DNA from: Bryobacterales bacterium
Lineage (GTDB): Bacteria; Acidobacteriota; Terriglobia; Bryobacterales; Bryobacteraceae
NCBI GenBank assembly: GCA_016789785.1
Contig: JAEUQE010000003.1
Span: 1 to 64,000 of the forward strand
Direction of reading: 5' to 3'
DNA: 64,000 bases
Shown here in pieces: positions 9,388 through 18,330 of this stretch. Position 1 is the first letter of the stretch. Each line of letters opens with the position of its first letter. A model generated the notes under the pieces. The model did not search any database and was not told the DNA's origin. It saw nothing but the letters and a program-made list of their open reading frames with translations. A program made the translations under genes and the position numbers.

Positions 9388-10276
9388 ACTTGCTCTCGTC
9401 GAACGCATCCGCCGCCGCGCCGGCAAGTCTCGCGCGATGGTATTGGGTATCGGAGACGATTGCGCAATCTATCAACCGGCGCCCGGCGAACAACTGCTCT
9501 TCACCACGGACCTGCTGATCGAGGACATCCACTTCCTTCGCGGTACGCACAAAGCTGCTGACTGCGGTTGGAAAGCGCTGGCCCGCGGCCTGAGCGACAT
9601 CGCCGCAATGGGTGGCATGCCGCGCTTCTGCCTTGTGTCGCTCGCCGTGCCCGAGTGGGCCACGGACCGTTGGGTGAACGGGTTCTACGATGGCCTGCTC
9701 AAGCTCGCCGCGCTCCACAAGACCACGCTGGCCGGCGGCGACCTCTCCCGCGCGGACAAGCTCCTGTGCGACATCGTCGTCTGTGGAAGCGTACCGCTAG
9801 GCAAGGCGCTCCGCCGGGATGGCGCCAAAACAGGAGATGGCATTTATGTTTCGGGCGCGCTCGGCGCATCCGCGCTCGGCCTGGCCACCGGCAAGGGCGC
9901 GGCGTTCCGCAGACACCTGCGTCCGGAGCCCCGTTTGAAGCTCGGCATCGCACTGCGCGAGAAGCTGCATGCCACCGCGGCTATGGACCTCAGCGACGGG
10001 CTTTCGCTGGATCTCCATCGCCTTTGCACCGCCTCCGGAGTGGCCGCCGACCTCAACGGCGACCTGCCCATTTGGGGCGGCGCAACACCGGCCCAGGCGC
10101 TGCACGGAGGCGAGGACTACGAGCTTCTGTTCACGGTGCCGTCCGGGGTGAAAGTGCCTTCGCAGATCTCGGGAATCCCCCTCACACGCATCGGCGAGGT
10201 GGTCCGCGGCAAGCCCGGCGCGATGCGCATTGCCGGACTGCACCTGCACCCTCTCGGCCACGATCACTTCCGGTGA
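9380..10276 (+). CDS. thiL: Thiamine-monophosphate kinase
   Basis: 298 residues; phosphorylates thiamine monophosphate to thiamine diphosphate with ATP. The ATG at 9380 overlaps the preceding stop by 8 bases; the open frame extends upstream, but only inside the Hsp70 gene. Motifs are GIGDDCA, TTDLLIEDIHF (metal and substrate aspartates), ALARGLSDIAAMGG, GGDLSRAD, MDLSDGLSLDLHRL and HGGEDYELLFTVP, in family order. Length is slightly below the usual 320. The overlap places it at the end of the DUF2760-Hsp70-Hsp70 operon although no functional link is obvious. No TPP riboswitch was seen ahead of the operon. Confidence 0.93.
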   Translation: MTELALVERIRRRAGKSRAMVLGIGDDCAIYQPAPGEQLLFTTDLLIEDIHFLRGTHKAADCGWKALARGLSDIAAMGGMPRFCLVSLAVPEWATDRWVNGFYDGLLKLAALHKTTLAGGDLSRADKLLCDIVVCGSVPLGKALRRDGAKTGDGIYVSGALGASALGLATGKGAAFRRHLRPEPRLKLGIALREKLHATAAMDLSDGLSLDLHRLCTASGVAADLNGDLPIWGGATPAQALHGGEDYELLFTVPSGVKVPSQISGIPLTRIGEVVRGKPGAMRIAGLHLHPLGHDHFR

Positions 10277-10327
10277 CGGCCACTTCCGCGCCACCGGAAA
10301 TACGTCTCGCGAGTAACATAGAAGGGC

Positions 10328-11752
10328 ATGCCTCGCATCCTGATGGTGGCGTCCGAAGCCACGCCTTTCGCCAAGACCGGCGGGCTCGCCGACGTCTTGG
10401 GCTCCCTGCCAACCGCACTCGCCGCGCAAGGCGCCGAAGTCGGCGTCGTGATCCCGCGCTATCGCAGCGTGCCCATGGACGGCGCGGACCGCATCTGGGA
10501 CCAGATGCAATTCTGGGTCGGACCAAGCCGTTACGATGCGTCGATCTGGGAGGTCGACAAGCAGGGAGTGCGCTACTTCTTCGCCGACATTCCGGCTTTC
10601 TTCGATCGCGACGGCATCTACGGTGCAAACGGCGTCGACCACTTCGACAACTACAGCCGCTTCGCCGGATTGTGCCACGCCGCTCTCGGGATCTCCCGCC
10701 ACATCTTCCGCCCGGACATCCTGCACTGTCATGACTGGCAGGCCGCTCTGACTCCGGTGTACCTCCGTCAGTACTTCGCCAGCGATCCGACGTTCTACGG
10801 TATGCGCACGCTGTTCACCATCCACAACCTCGGATATCAGGGCAAATACGGCAAGGACAAGTTGTGGTGGCTCGGACTTCCGGAGTGGCTGTTCCGTTCG
10901 GACCTTCTGGAACACTACGGCGGAATCAATCTGTTGAAGGGCGGCATTGTCTACTCGGATTACCTGACCACGGTCAGCCCCACCTACGCCCGTGAAATTC
11001 AGACCGTCGATCAGGGCTTTGGTCTGGATGGTTTGCTCCGTGCACGCAGCGCTTCGCTCACAGGCATTCTCAATGGCGTCGACTATCGCGACTGGAATCC
11101 GGAGACCGACCCCTACATTGCGGCTCCCTACAGCGCCGACGACCTGGAGGGCAAGCGCGAGTGCAAGCTCGCGTTGTTGCGCGAGTTCGGTCTGCCCACG
11201 GACAGGCCTGAAGTGCCCGTGATCGGCATCGTATCGCGCATGGCGGCCCAGAAAGGCTTCGACCTGATCGCCTCTGTGGCCTACGATCTCGTCAACTGGG
11301 ATCTTCGACTGGTGGTCCTTGGAACCGGCGAGAGCCAGTACGAGAACCTGTTCCGCACGCTGGCGCACGCACGCCCCGACCGTTTTGCCGCTCGCGTCGC
11401 CTTCGACAACCGCACTGCCCACCTGATTGAGGCCGGCGCCGACATGTTTCTCATGCCGAGCCACTACGAACCCTGTGGGCTCAATCAGATGTACAGCCTG
11501 CGCTATGGCACCGTCCCGATCGTGCACGCAACCGGTGGTCTGGATGATACGATAGATGCGAGTACCGGATTCAAGTTCCGTCCCTACTCCGGCGATGCCA
11601 TGCTAGGGGCTCTGCGCGACGCGCTTACCACCTACTGGACAGAGCCGGATCGCTGGCAGTCCATGGTGCGGGAGGGAATGCAAAAGGATTTTTCATGGGA
11701 ATCCTCGGCTGCCCAGTATCTGGAACTGTATCAGCGGCTTGCGTCCGCTTAG
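10328..11752 (+). CDS. glgA: Glycogen synthase (ADP-glucose type)
   Basis: 474 residues, a normal length for bacterial GT5 starch/glycogen synthases, which transfer glucose from ADP-glucose to a growing alpha-1,4 chain. The N-terminal KTGGLADVLGSLP carries the conserved Lys of the ADP-glucose site. Further motifs are HCHDWQ (HDWQ motif), TIHNLGYQGKYG, IGIVSRMAAQKGFDL and the acceptor-side PSHYEPCGLNQMYSLRYGT. The start ATG follows AGAAGGGC; TAACAT lies 8 bases upstream at 10314-10319. Stands between thiL and trxA on the same strand; the other glycogen genes are not in the window. Confidence 0.95.
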   Translation: MPRILMVASEATPFAKTGGLADVLGSLPTALAAQGAEVGVVIPRYRSVPMDGADRIWDQMQFWVGPSRYDASIWEVDKQGVRYFFADIPAFFDRDGIYGANGVDHFDNYSRFAGLCHAALGISRHIFRPDILHCHDWQAALTPVYLRQYFASDPTFYGMRTLFTIHNLGYQGKYGKDKLWWLGLPEWLFRSDLLEHYGGINLLKGGIVYSDYLTTVSPTYAREIQTVDQGFGLDGLLRARSASLTGILNGVDYRDWNPETDPYIAAPYSADDLEGKRECKLALLREFGLPTDRPEVPVIGIVSRMAAQKGFDLIASVAYDLVNWDLRLVVLGTGESQYENLFRTLAHARPDRFAARVAFDNRTAHLIEAGADMFLMPSHYEPCGLNQMYSLRYGTVPIVHATGGLDDTIDASTGFKFRPYSGDAMLGALRDALTTYWTEPDRWQSMVREGMQKDFSWESSAAQYLELYQRLASA

Positions 11753-11837
11753 AAGCCCGCCGCAGGTTCCCAGGTGGAAGTGCGCTGAATCCTCGGCGAG
11801 AGTAACTGCATCTGATTTTCTGGAGAAACGATTTTAC

Positions 11838-12167
11838 ATGGCTGGTGACAATACACTGACATTCACAGACTCGAACTTCGACACTGACGTCCTCGGGGCG
11901 GAAGTGCCGGTTCTGGTTGACTTCTGGGCCGAATGGTGCGGCCCGTGCCGTATGATGAGCCCGACGGTGGACGCGATCGCGGCCGACTACGCCGGCAAGG
12001 TGAAGGTTGGCAAGCTGAACGTGGACGATAACGGCTCTACCGCGATGCGATACAACATCCGTGGCATTCCGACGCTGCTTCTGTTCAAGGGTGGGCAGAT
12101 TGTGGAACAGCGTGTCGGCGCCACTGGCAAGCCCGATCTCCAAAAGATGCTAGACGCCCATCTGTAA
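11838..12167 (+). CDS. trxA: Thioredoxin
   Basis: 109 residues with the redox motif WCGPC (Cys34, Cys37) after LVDFWAEW, plus the conserved cis-proline region RGIPTLLLFKGG. A cytosolic disulfide reductase that receives electrons from thioredoxin reductase. ATG at 11838 is preferred to upstream in-frame codons because it gives the normal thioredoxin N-terminus, with GGAGA about 11 bases upstream. A strong hairpin terminator follows 21 bases after the stop, so it ends the thiL-glgA-trxA run of same-strand genes. Confidence 0.95.
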   Translation: MAGDNTLTFTDSNFDTDVLGAEVPVLVDFWAEWCGPCRMMSPTVDAIAADYAGKVKVGKLNVDDNGSTAMRYNIRGIPTLLLFKGGQIVEQRVGATGKPDLQKMLDAHL

Positions 12168-12188
12168 GGCGCATTTCCCTCCCTCCAC

Positions 12189-12218
12189 AAAGGCCGCTCG
12201 TAACCCGGGCGGCCTTTT
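12189..12218 (+). terminator. Rho-independent terminator after trxA
   Basis: A perfect 9-bp stem: AAAGGCCGC (12189-12197) pairs with GCGGCCTTT (12209-12217) across an 11-base loop, ending in a short T run. It lies 21 bases past the trxA stop. As the stem reads similarly on both strands it may also stop transcription from the convergent cassette on the minus strand, which ends at 12245. Confidence 0.85.
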
Positions 12219-12244
12219 CGTATCTACGCCCGCGTCTGACCAGC

Positions 12245-12742
12245 TTAAATCCCTTGTGTACCGTCTGTTGCGTTAGGAAGTAGCCTTGCCGCCTGCGCCA
12301 AGTCCAATCGGATCTGGCGCCGGATGCTCTTGGGAGGTTCTTGATAGGCGTCTGATGGCTCATCTTGCCGGTTGCACCAGACTTCCGAATGGGGATAACA
12401 CGACGGTTTTGGCGTGTGCTTCGGGAAAAGAACGAACACCCGTCCGTCTTCCAAACGATACGAACGGCGGACATCTTCTACCAGAAGGACAGCGACGAGC
12501 CAGTCCGAGCGGTCATGACCATCGCAGCAGGCTGGATGAACCACGTCCATTGGACGGCTGTACTTGGCGCGATTGACCGACTGCGGCTTTGACTCGAACG
12601 CCAAGGGCGATAGAATGCCCTCGATCACATGCATGTGCATCACCCGACGGTATAGTTCTTCGTCAGGCTCAAAACACTGGTCCGAAACGCGGTCGTTCTG
12701 AGCGAGCCGGTCCTTGTCCCCGGACGCCGTCTCAAATACCAA
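12245..12742 (-). CDS. Unknown protein, third gene of the TIGR04255-like cassette
   Basis: 165 residues, tentative TTG start at 12742 that overlaps the preceding stop by 11 bases. No family is recognised with confidence. Features seen are EPDEELYRRV near the N-terminus, SKPQSVNRAKYSRP, a basic/aromatic middle (RVFVLFPKHTPKPSC) and an Arg-rich helix near the end (SIRRQIRLDLAQAARLLP). No signal peptide or membrane segment. Support for this frame is the overlap with the gene before it and the shared lower GC content; other frames here have no better claim. Start and even coding status are uncertain. Confidence 0.5.
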   Translation of the reverse strand: MVFETASGDKDRLAQNDRVSDQCFEPDEELYRRVMHMHVIEGILSPLAFESKPQSVNRAKYSRPMDVVHPACCDGHDRSDWLVAVLLVEDVRRSYRLEDGRVFVLFPKHTPKPSCYPHSEVWCNRQDEPSDAYQEPPKSIRRQIRLDLAQAARLLPNATDGTQGI

Positions 12743-13205
12743 GCTGACTCCGAATGCTCAACAGTGCTTCCTGGATTTCGTCGAATCGAATTTCCCGGTC
12801 AACGGACTCTCCCGATGGAGATCGGAAGACGAGCCAAAGGTCGCCATCATTCGACGCTTCTATGTGTGCGTATTGCTCTCCACGAACGAAGCATGCGCCG
12901 ACACCGCCATCCGCCGATGGAACGATCCGAGTGATATCGATGCTCAAAGATTGGGCGGCGGTCCTGATCCTCTCCAGCAGCTCGAAAGCTTGGGCGTTAG
13001 GCGGTTCCGCGCCATAGGAATTCCAATTCGGCCCAAGTTTTCGGATTTCTGAGATCTGTCTGTCCAGCCTCTCATCCACTTTCAGCCGGTGCACGAACTC
13101 GCTTGGACTGAATTGCGGGATTTCACCGGAGACTCCTGTGAGCGATCGGGATCCTTCGAAAGCACGATAGATGGGCGGTGGATCCGCCACAGCAAGATAT
13201 TCCAC
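12732..13205 (-). CDS. Unknown protein, second gene of the TIGR04255-like cassette
   Basis: 157 residues with a GTG start at 13205 that shares one base with the stop of the preceding gene (TAGTG), so translation is coupled. The core reads ISEIRKLGPNWNSYGAEPPN, then IVPSADGGVGACFVRG and YAHIEASNDGDLWLV, resembling a small alpha/beta domain seen in scattered bacterial hypothetical proteins with a WxxYGAxxP signature. No signal peptide. Function unknown; its one-base overlap implies it works with the TIGR04255-like product. Confidence 0.7.
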   Translation of the reverse strand: MEYLAVADPPPIYRAFEGSRSLTGVSGEIPQFSPSEFVHRLKVDERLDRQISEIRKLGPNWNSYGAEPPNAQAFELLERIRTAAQSLSIDITRIVPSADGGVGACFVRGEQYAHIEASNDGDLWLVFRSPSGESVDREIRFDEIQEALLSIRSQLGI

Positions 13206-13972
13206 TAGTCGAACAGCCTCCTTGCCTTATCTGTAATCGAACCTTCGAAAAGCTCGTTCTTCCGGACGCGGAGAATCTCCAGTACCGCCCAGGCCGACTC
13301 AGGCGTCATGGAGTGCGCCTGCACGAATACATCAATGTCGAGAACCACGGAAACGACGTTAGGCCGCGACGGAGGCTTGATTGTCTGAGTGAGGATTGCC
13401 GCTGCACCGATATCCGGCTGCGGAATCTGCAGTTGCATGACGAACCCGCTCAAGCCTTGGGGCAAACTCGGGCCAGCTTTGGGGATCGTCAGAAAGTACT
13501 CATCGAAGTCAACGTTAGAGCCAGGTATGTCGACCGTGTTGATGTATCTAACGGCAACACGCTGAATCACCGAAGGCGCAAGGAATCGCTCGAAAACAGA
13601 CCACTCGCGCTGAGCCCGCTCGCGGAACGACTGCCAGTTCTCATAAGGTGCGAGACGGCTGAACGTGAAGCCGTCCAGATCAGCTTGGAAAACATCCTTA
13701 CCATCTGCACTATAGAACAGATACCCCGTCTGTCTCTGTTTTGCGGACGCAGAGACCTCATCTCCCGCGGATAGCTGTCCTTGCACCAACATTCTTCGCT
13801 TTGCCGTCGGATACCGATCCTTGATTTCGGTTTCGATCCGGCTAAGGTCAGATAGCTTGGCGCCCTCCGGAACCAGAACCCGGAAGTCTATGATTGCCTC
13901 CGTGATTGGTGCTCTCGTGTAATGCCGTACCGGCAGTCGTGGTTCAATCAGAGAGGTTTCCACGGTATCCAT
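13205..13972 (-). CDS. TIGR04255-like protein, first gene of the cassette
   Basis: 255 residues from the ATG at 13972; the frame is open further upstream but runs into the divergent phosphatase gene. The N-terminal ITEAIIDFRVLVP, the WSVFERFLAP segment and RVAVRYINTVDIPG fit the sporadically distributed TIGR04255 family, whose function is not known. The whole 12.2-14.0 kb stretch is visibly less GC-rich than the surrounding genes, suggesting acquisition. It heads an apparent three-gene minus-strand operon with overlapping junctions. No ribosome-binding site is obvious at the chosen start. Confidence 0.72.
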   Translation of the reverse strand: MDTVETSLIEPRLPVRHYTRAPITEAIIDFRVLVPEGAKLSDLSRIETEIKDRYPTAKRRMLVQGQLSAGDEVSASAKQRQTGYLFYSADGKDVFQADLDGFTFSRLAPYENWQSFRERAQREWSVFERFLAPSVIQRVAVRYINTVDIPGSNVDFDEYFLTIPKAGPSLPQGLSGFVMQLQIPQPDIGAAAILTQTIKPPSRPNVVSVVLDIDVFVQAHSMTPESAWAVLEILRVRKNELFEGSITDKARRLFD

Positions 13973-14045
13973 CAGTTTACCAAAGCACCCTGAAACCAGT
14001 CCTTTGCCCACAGCCCCGGCATCCGCGAAATAATGGAGAGTCCCC

Positions 14046-16703
14046 ATGAAGAAGCAACCCGCTCGACCTCTCCCTGCCAACACAGAGACCACCACCGGCG
14101 TTTCCCGCCGTGTCTTCGTCGCCGGCGCGGTCGCTGCCGCCGCCGCGCAGGCCGCCGAATTCCGCAGCGAATGGACCCCGTCGATCTCACGACCGTGGCT
14201 CGGTCCGGAATACTGGGCCAATCCACTTCAGGATTGGCGCGTGCGCAACGGCCGCATGGAATGCTTCGTCCCTGGCGGCGACCGCAACGTCGTCCTCCTC
14301 ACCCATGAGTTCACCAGCGAATCCGGCGACCTCTCCATGTCCGTCCGCATCGGACGACTTGAAGAAGACACGCGCCAACTCGGCCAGGGCTTCGTCGGCT
14401 TCCGGCTCGGCATCCGCGGCCAGTTCAGTGACTATCGCGACTCCGCGGTGCACGGTGTTGGCGTCGATGCCGGAATCACCGGCGACGGCATGCTCTTCAT
14501 TGCCGACCCCGAAACGCAAGGCCCGCGCATCAACCTCAATCAGCAAAACCTCACGCTGCGCCTCATGGCAACGCCCGACGGCAACGCCTACCGCATCGCA
14601 CTCGACGTTCTCGATGAGCGGGGCACCGTGCTCGCCGGCGTGATCCGCAATCCCGCACCCGCCGAATGGCTCCGGGGCGGTATTGCCCTGGTTTGCAGTT
14701 CGGGCCAGGTTGTGCGCACGCCGCATCCGCCCGTGATGACTCCAAGCGGGCAGGATCGCCGCGACCCGCGCCGTGGCGGCACCATGCGCTTCTGGTTCAA
14801 GGACTGGCAGATCTCAGGATCCAAGGTTGCCGCCTATCCGGAGCGCGCATATGGCCCCATCCTCTTCGCCACGCACACGCTGAGTAGCCGCGTGCTGAAG
14901 ATGACCGCCCAACTGGCGCCCCTCGACGATCCGTCTCTCGAAGTGCAGTTGCAGACCCGCCAGGCCAACGCATGGCGCACCGTCGCCCGTGCAAAGCCGG
15001 ATCCCATGTCGCGCACCGTTCACTATCGAATCCCCAACTGGGACGATACGAAGGACATCGCCTACCAACTCGTGCTCAAGCGCAAAGACGAGAAGGGCAA
15101 GGACGCGGAACACACCTTCGGCGGCACGGTTCGCAAGGACCCGCGCGACAAGGACCGGATCGTCGTCGGTGCGCTCACCTGCTGCAACGACCTCGGCTTC
15201 CCGCACAACGAGATCACACGCGCACTCCAACACCACAAGCCCGATATTCTCTTCTTCACCGGCGATCAGATTTACGAACGCGTCGGCGGCTACGGCATCC
15301 AGATGGAACCGGTCGAGCAAGCCACGCTCGACTATCTCCGCAAGTGGTACATCTACGGCTGGGGCTTTGCCGATCTCCTGCGCGACATCCCCATGGCCGC
15401 GCTCCCCGACGATCACGACGTCTATCACGGCAACATCTGGGGCGCAGGCGGGAAGAAATCATCCGCTGAGGGAGACCCCGATGCCGCAACGAACCTCACG
15501 CAAGCCCTGCAGGACTCCGGCGGATTCAAGATGCCCGCCGAATGGGTGAACATGGTACAGCGGACGCAGACCAGCCATCTGCCGGACCCCTACGATCCGG
15601 CGCGCGTTCAGCAGGGCATCACGGTCTACTACACCTCGCTCGAGTACGGCGGCGTGAGCTTTGCCATCATTGAAGACCGCAAATGGAAATCCGCTCCCAG
15701 GCCCACCATGCCGGATGCAGCGGTTCGCAACGGATGGTCCAAGAACCCTCGTTACAATCCAGCCCGCGATGGCGACGTCAAGGGTGCCGAGTTACTCGGC
15801 GCGCGCCAAATGGAGTTTCTGGAAAAGTGGGCGGCGAATTGGAGTAACAAAATCTGGATGAAAGCGGTGGTTTCCCAGACCATTTGGAGTAACCTGTGCA
15901 CTCTCCCGCCTCCCGCGGATACGGACTCCGTGGCTCCCCGCCTGCCCCTCTTCCGTCCCGGACACTATCCCGAAAACGAGATCAACACGGCCGATCATGA
16001 TTCGAATGGCTGGCCGCAGACCCCTCGCAATGACGCCCTTCGTCTCATGCGCAAGGCTCTGGCATTCCACATCGGAGGAGATCAGCACCTGGGCAGCACC
16101 GTCCAATACGGAATCGACCAATTCAACGACGGTCCCTATGTCATCTGCACTCCCGCGGTTTCGAACCTCTTCCCTCGCCGGTGGTACCCCGCGAAAGCCG
16201 GCAACAACCGCGCTTCCGGCGCACCTCGCTACTGCGGCGAACATCTGGACGGCTTCGGCAACCGTATGTATGTGCATGCGGTCGCAAATCCTCATCAATT
16301 TGGCGTCGAACCGGCCATCGTGAACAATCGCGCACCCGGCTACGGCATCATCGAACTCGAGCGGACGTCCCGCAAGATCACGCTCACGAACTGGCCCCGC
16401 TGGGTGGACCCCTCGCAGCCAGGCGCGAAACCGTTTGCCGGTTGGCCGGTCACCATCCACCAACTCGACAACGGCATCAACGGTGCACCGTTCGAACTGC
16501 CTCTTCTCACCGGGCTCTCTCCCGAGACGGTGGTCCAGGTGATCGACGAAAGCACCAGACAGATTGTCTACACGGTGCGCGCTTCGCAAAAGGAGATGAC
16601 GCCCGGCGTTTTCCACGAAGGCAGCTACACCGTACGGCTTATCCCCGACCGGGGACGTCCCCGCGAACTGCGGGCACAGACGGCGAAAAAGCGAATGGCC
16701 TGA
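14046..16703 (+). CDS. PhoD-like metallophosphatase, Tat-exported
   Basis: 885 residues, ATG at 14046 with GGAG 8 bases upstream. A twin-arginine signal is present (SRRVFVAGAVAAAAAQAAEF). The first 330 residues form a beta-rich domain typical of large PhoD-like proteins. The metallophosphatase core then shows FFTGDQIYERVGGYG, LPDDHDVYHGN and, later, HIGGDQHLG, consistent with dinuclear-metal ligands of alkaline phosphatase D-type phosphodiesterases. Such enzymes release phosphate from phosphodiesters or phospholipids in the periplasm. Substrate not deducible. Divergent from the TIGR04255-like cassette. Confidence 0.88.
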   Translation: MKKQPARPLPANTETTTGVSRRVFVAGAVAAAAAQAAEFRSEWTPSISRPWLGPEYWANPLQDWRVRNGRMECFVPGGDRNVVLLTHEFTSESGDLSMSVRIGRLEEDTRQLGQGFVGFRLGIRGQFSDYRDSAVHGVGVDAGITGDGMLFIADPETQGPRINLNQQNLTLRLMATPDGNAYRIALDVLDERGTVLAGVIRNPAPAEWLRGGIALVCSSGQVVRTPHPPVMTPSGQDRRDPRRGGTMRFWFKDWQISGSKVAAYPERAYGPILFATHTLSSRVLKMTAQLAPLDDPSLEVQLQTRQANAWRTVARAKPDPMSRTVHYRIPNWDDTKDIAYQLVLKRKDEKGKDAEHTFGGTVRKDPRDKDRIVVGALTCCNDLGFPHNEITRALQHHKPDILFFTGDQIYERVGGYGIQMEPVEQATLDYLRKWYIYGWGFADLLRDIPMAALPDDHDVYHGNIWGAGGKKSSAEGDPDAATNLTQALQDSGGFKMPAEWVNMVQRTQTSHLPDPYDPARVQQGITVYYTSLEYGGVSFAIIEDRKWKSAPRPTMPDAAVRNGWSKNPRYNPARDGDVKGAELLGARQMEFLEKWAANWSNKIWMKAVVSQTIWSNLCTLPPPADTDSVAPRLPLFRPGHYPENEINTADHDSNGWPQTPRNDALRLMRKALAFHIGGDQHLGSTVQYGIDQFNDGPYVICTPAVSNLFPRRWYPAKAGNNRASGAPRYCGEHLDGFGNRMYVHAVANPHQFGVEPAIVNNRAPGYGIIELERTSRKITLTNWPRWVDPSQPGAKPFAGWPVTIHQLDNGINGAPFELPLLTGLSPETVVQVIDESTRQIVYTVRASQKEMTPGVFHEGSYTVRLIPDRGRPRELRAQTAKKRMA

Positions 16704-16892
16704 TCCAATGTGTGCCCGGTTTCCCGCCATCTATTCAGTGGGAGGGCGGGACTCATGGCCACAATGCCAGAAACAATTTCCCTGCTTGCCCTTCGGGCGA
16801 ATGGGTACACTGGAAATGCGGTGAACCTGCGGACCGACTCGTCCGTCTCTCAGAAAAGGGGGCGCGAACAGGGGCCGCGCTACAGGAATCCT

Positions 16893-18278
16893 ATGGAGTG
16901 GGACTGGCGTTCATATCTCTTTCCAGGCGACGCGGAGCAGGACGAAGGCTTTCGCAGTGAGTTGACCCGCCAGGCAGTCTCCGGACTCAAGATCATCGGC
17001 GCGATCAACATTGCGGTCACCCTGTTCTTGTTGCTCGCGCGTTTCGTCATCGAGCGCGATCCAGGCACGCTGCCCATGCGTGTGGCCGAGAGCACGTTGG
17101 CTGTCCTCCTGGGCGTCGCATCGCTTCTGATTGCCCGCACGAAGTGGATTGAGCCGCGTGCCCGTCTGGTCGGCATGATCTTCGGTTTCCTTACCGCCAC
17201 GGTCCTCATCTGGTTCTCGCTCTGCTTGTGCGAACTCACAGCCGACGCGGATGACTTCATCCCGGGCCAGATCACCATGGTCATGCTGGTCGGCATCGCC
17301 GCACTGCCACTCAAGCCGGTCCATTCCATGATCTTCGGCGGCTGGATGCTCGGCACGTACGTAATCTCAGCAAAGCTGGCTGAATACTGGGCGCTGCCGC
17401 TGGCCTATCTGCAATCCACCTACGTTCTCTTCATTTTTACGTTGACCTTGCTTGCCACCGCCCTCACCGCCATCGTGTACGCGCAGCGCAGCAACAGCTA
17501 CTTCCGGTACCAGCAGGCGTTGAAGGCGGAACGCGATCTCCAAGAGATCCAGCGCCGCATGATGCTCTCGGAGAACGCCGCATCGCTGGGCCGGCTGGCA
17601 GCCGCCCTGAGCCATGAGTTGAACTCGCCTGTTGGCGCGCTGTCGTCAGGCGTGGATACCCTGGTGCTGCTAAGCGCACGTCAAAGCACCAATCCCATGG
17701 AGCCGCAGCGCTTCGTGATGCTGCTGAACGACCTGCGCAAGACCGTTCAGGATGCGTCTTCCCGGCTGGGGCAGATCGTCGCCCGCATGCAGCGCATCGC
17801 CAATCTCGACCGCTCCGAAATCCAGAAAGTGCGGCTCAACGAGTTACTCAACGATGTCATCGTGCTCGCCGACGCACGCCTTAAGGAGAAGGCGGATCTC
17901 GACGTCGCTCTCGACCCCGTGCCGGCCATCATCTGCCGCCCGCAGCAATTGAGTGCCGTGTTTCGTAATCTGCTCAACAACTCGGTGGATGCGTTGAATG
18001 GCGATGGCCGGATCCGTGTCGCCTCGCACCTGGCGGGCGAGTCCATCGAAATCGAAATCGCCGATAACGGCAAAGGCATGAAGCCCGAAGAACTCGAAGC
18101 GCTCTTCGATCCTGGATTCCGCGTCGCCGAGGGCCGCGTCTCCACAGGCAACTGGAGCATGTTCAGCTCTCGCCAGGTGGTGCGCGAACATGGCGGTGAT
18201 ATCGCCGTCGAAAGCTGCGTCGGCAAGGGCACGACGGTCCGCGTCACGTTCCCGCTGCAAAAGCTGGAAATGACCTGA
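16893..18278 (+). CDS. Orphan membrane sensor histidine kinase
   Basis: 461 residues from the ATG at 16893, which has AGGA 6 bases upstream; an open extension back to 16710 lacks such a site. Six predicted membrane helices (about residues 30-195) are followed by a short coiled coil and the H-box ALSHELNSPVGAL with His241. The ATPase part has the N-box FRNLLNNSVDAL, G1 IADNGKGM, and GKGTTVRVTFP at the end. The G2 segment is unusual: STGNWSMFSSRQVVREHGG instead of the normal GTGLGLSI. No response regulator lies beside it. Signal and partner unknown. Confidence 0.88.
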   Translation: MEWDWRSYLFPGDAEQDEGFRSELTRQAVSGLKIIGAINIAVTLFLLLARFVIERDPGTLPMRVAESTLAVLLGVASLLIARTKWIEPRARLVGMIFGFLTATVLIWFSLCLCELTADADDFIPGQITMVMLVGIAALPLKPVHSMIFGGWMLGTYVISAKLAEYWALPLAYLQSTYVLFIFTLTLLATALTAIVYAQRSNSYFRYQQALKAERDLQEIQRRMMLSENAASLGRLAAALSHELNSPVGALSSGVDTLVLLSARQSTNPMEPQRFVMLLNDLRKTVQDASSRLGQIVARMQRIANLDRSEIQKVRLNELLNDVIVLADARLKEKADLDVALDPVPAIICRPQQLSAVFRNLLNNSVDALNGDGRIRVASHLAGESIEIEIADNGKGMKPEELEALFDPGFRVAEGRVSTGNWSMFSSRQVVREHGGDIAVESCVGKGTTVRVTFPLQKLEMT

Positions 18279-18330
18279 AGCCGCGTTCCCCCGATCCCGC
18301 ACCCTCCACGCACGATACACTGTGATCGCT

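Noticed and set aside
9568..10734. A plus-strand frame spanning thiL and glgA
   Set aside because: Arg/Pro-rich out-of-frame reading that bridges two well-supported genes.
12286..12592. Short plus-strand frames opposite the third cassette gene
   Set aside because: No motif or start signal, whereas the minus-strand frame overlaps its upstream gene as in an operon; certainty is only moderate.
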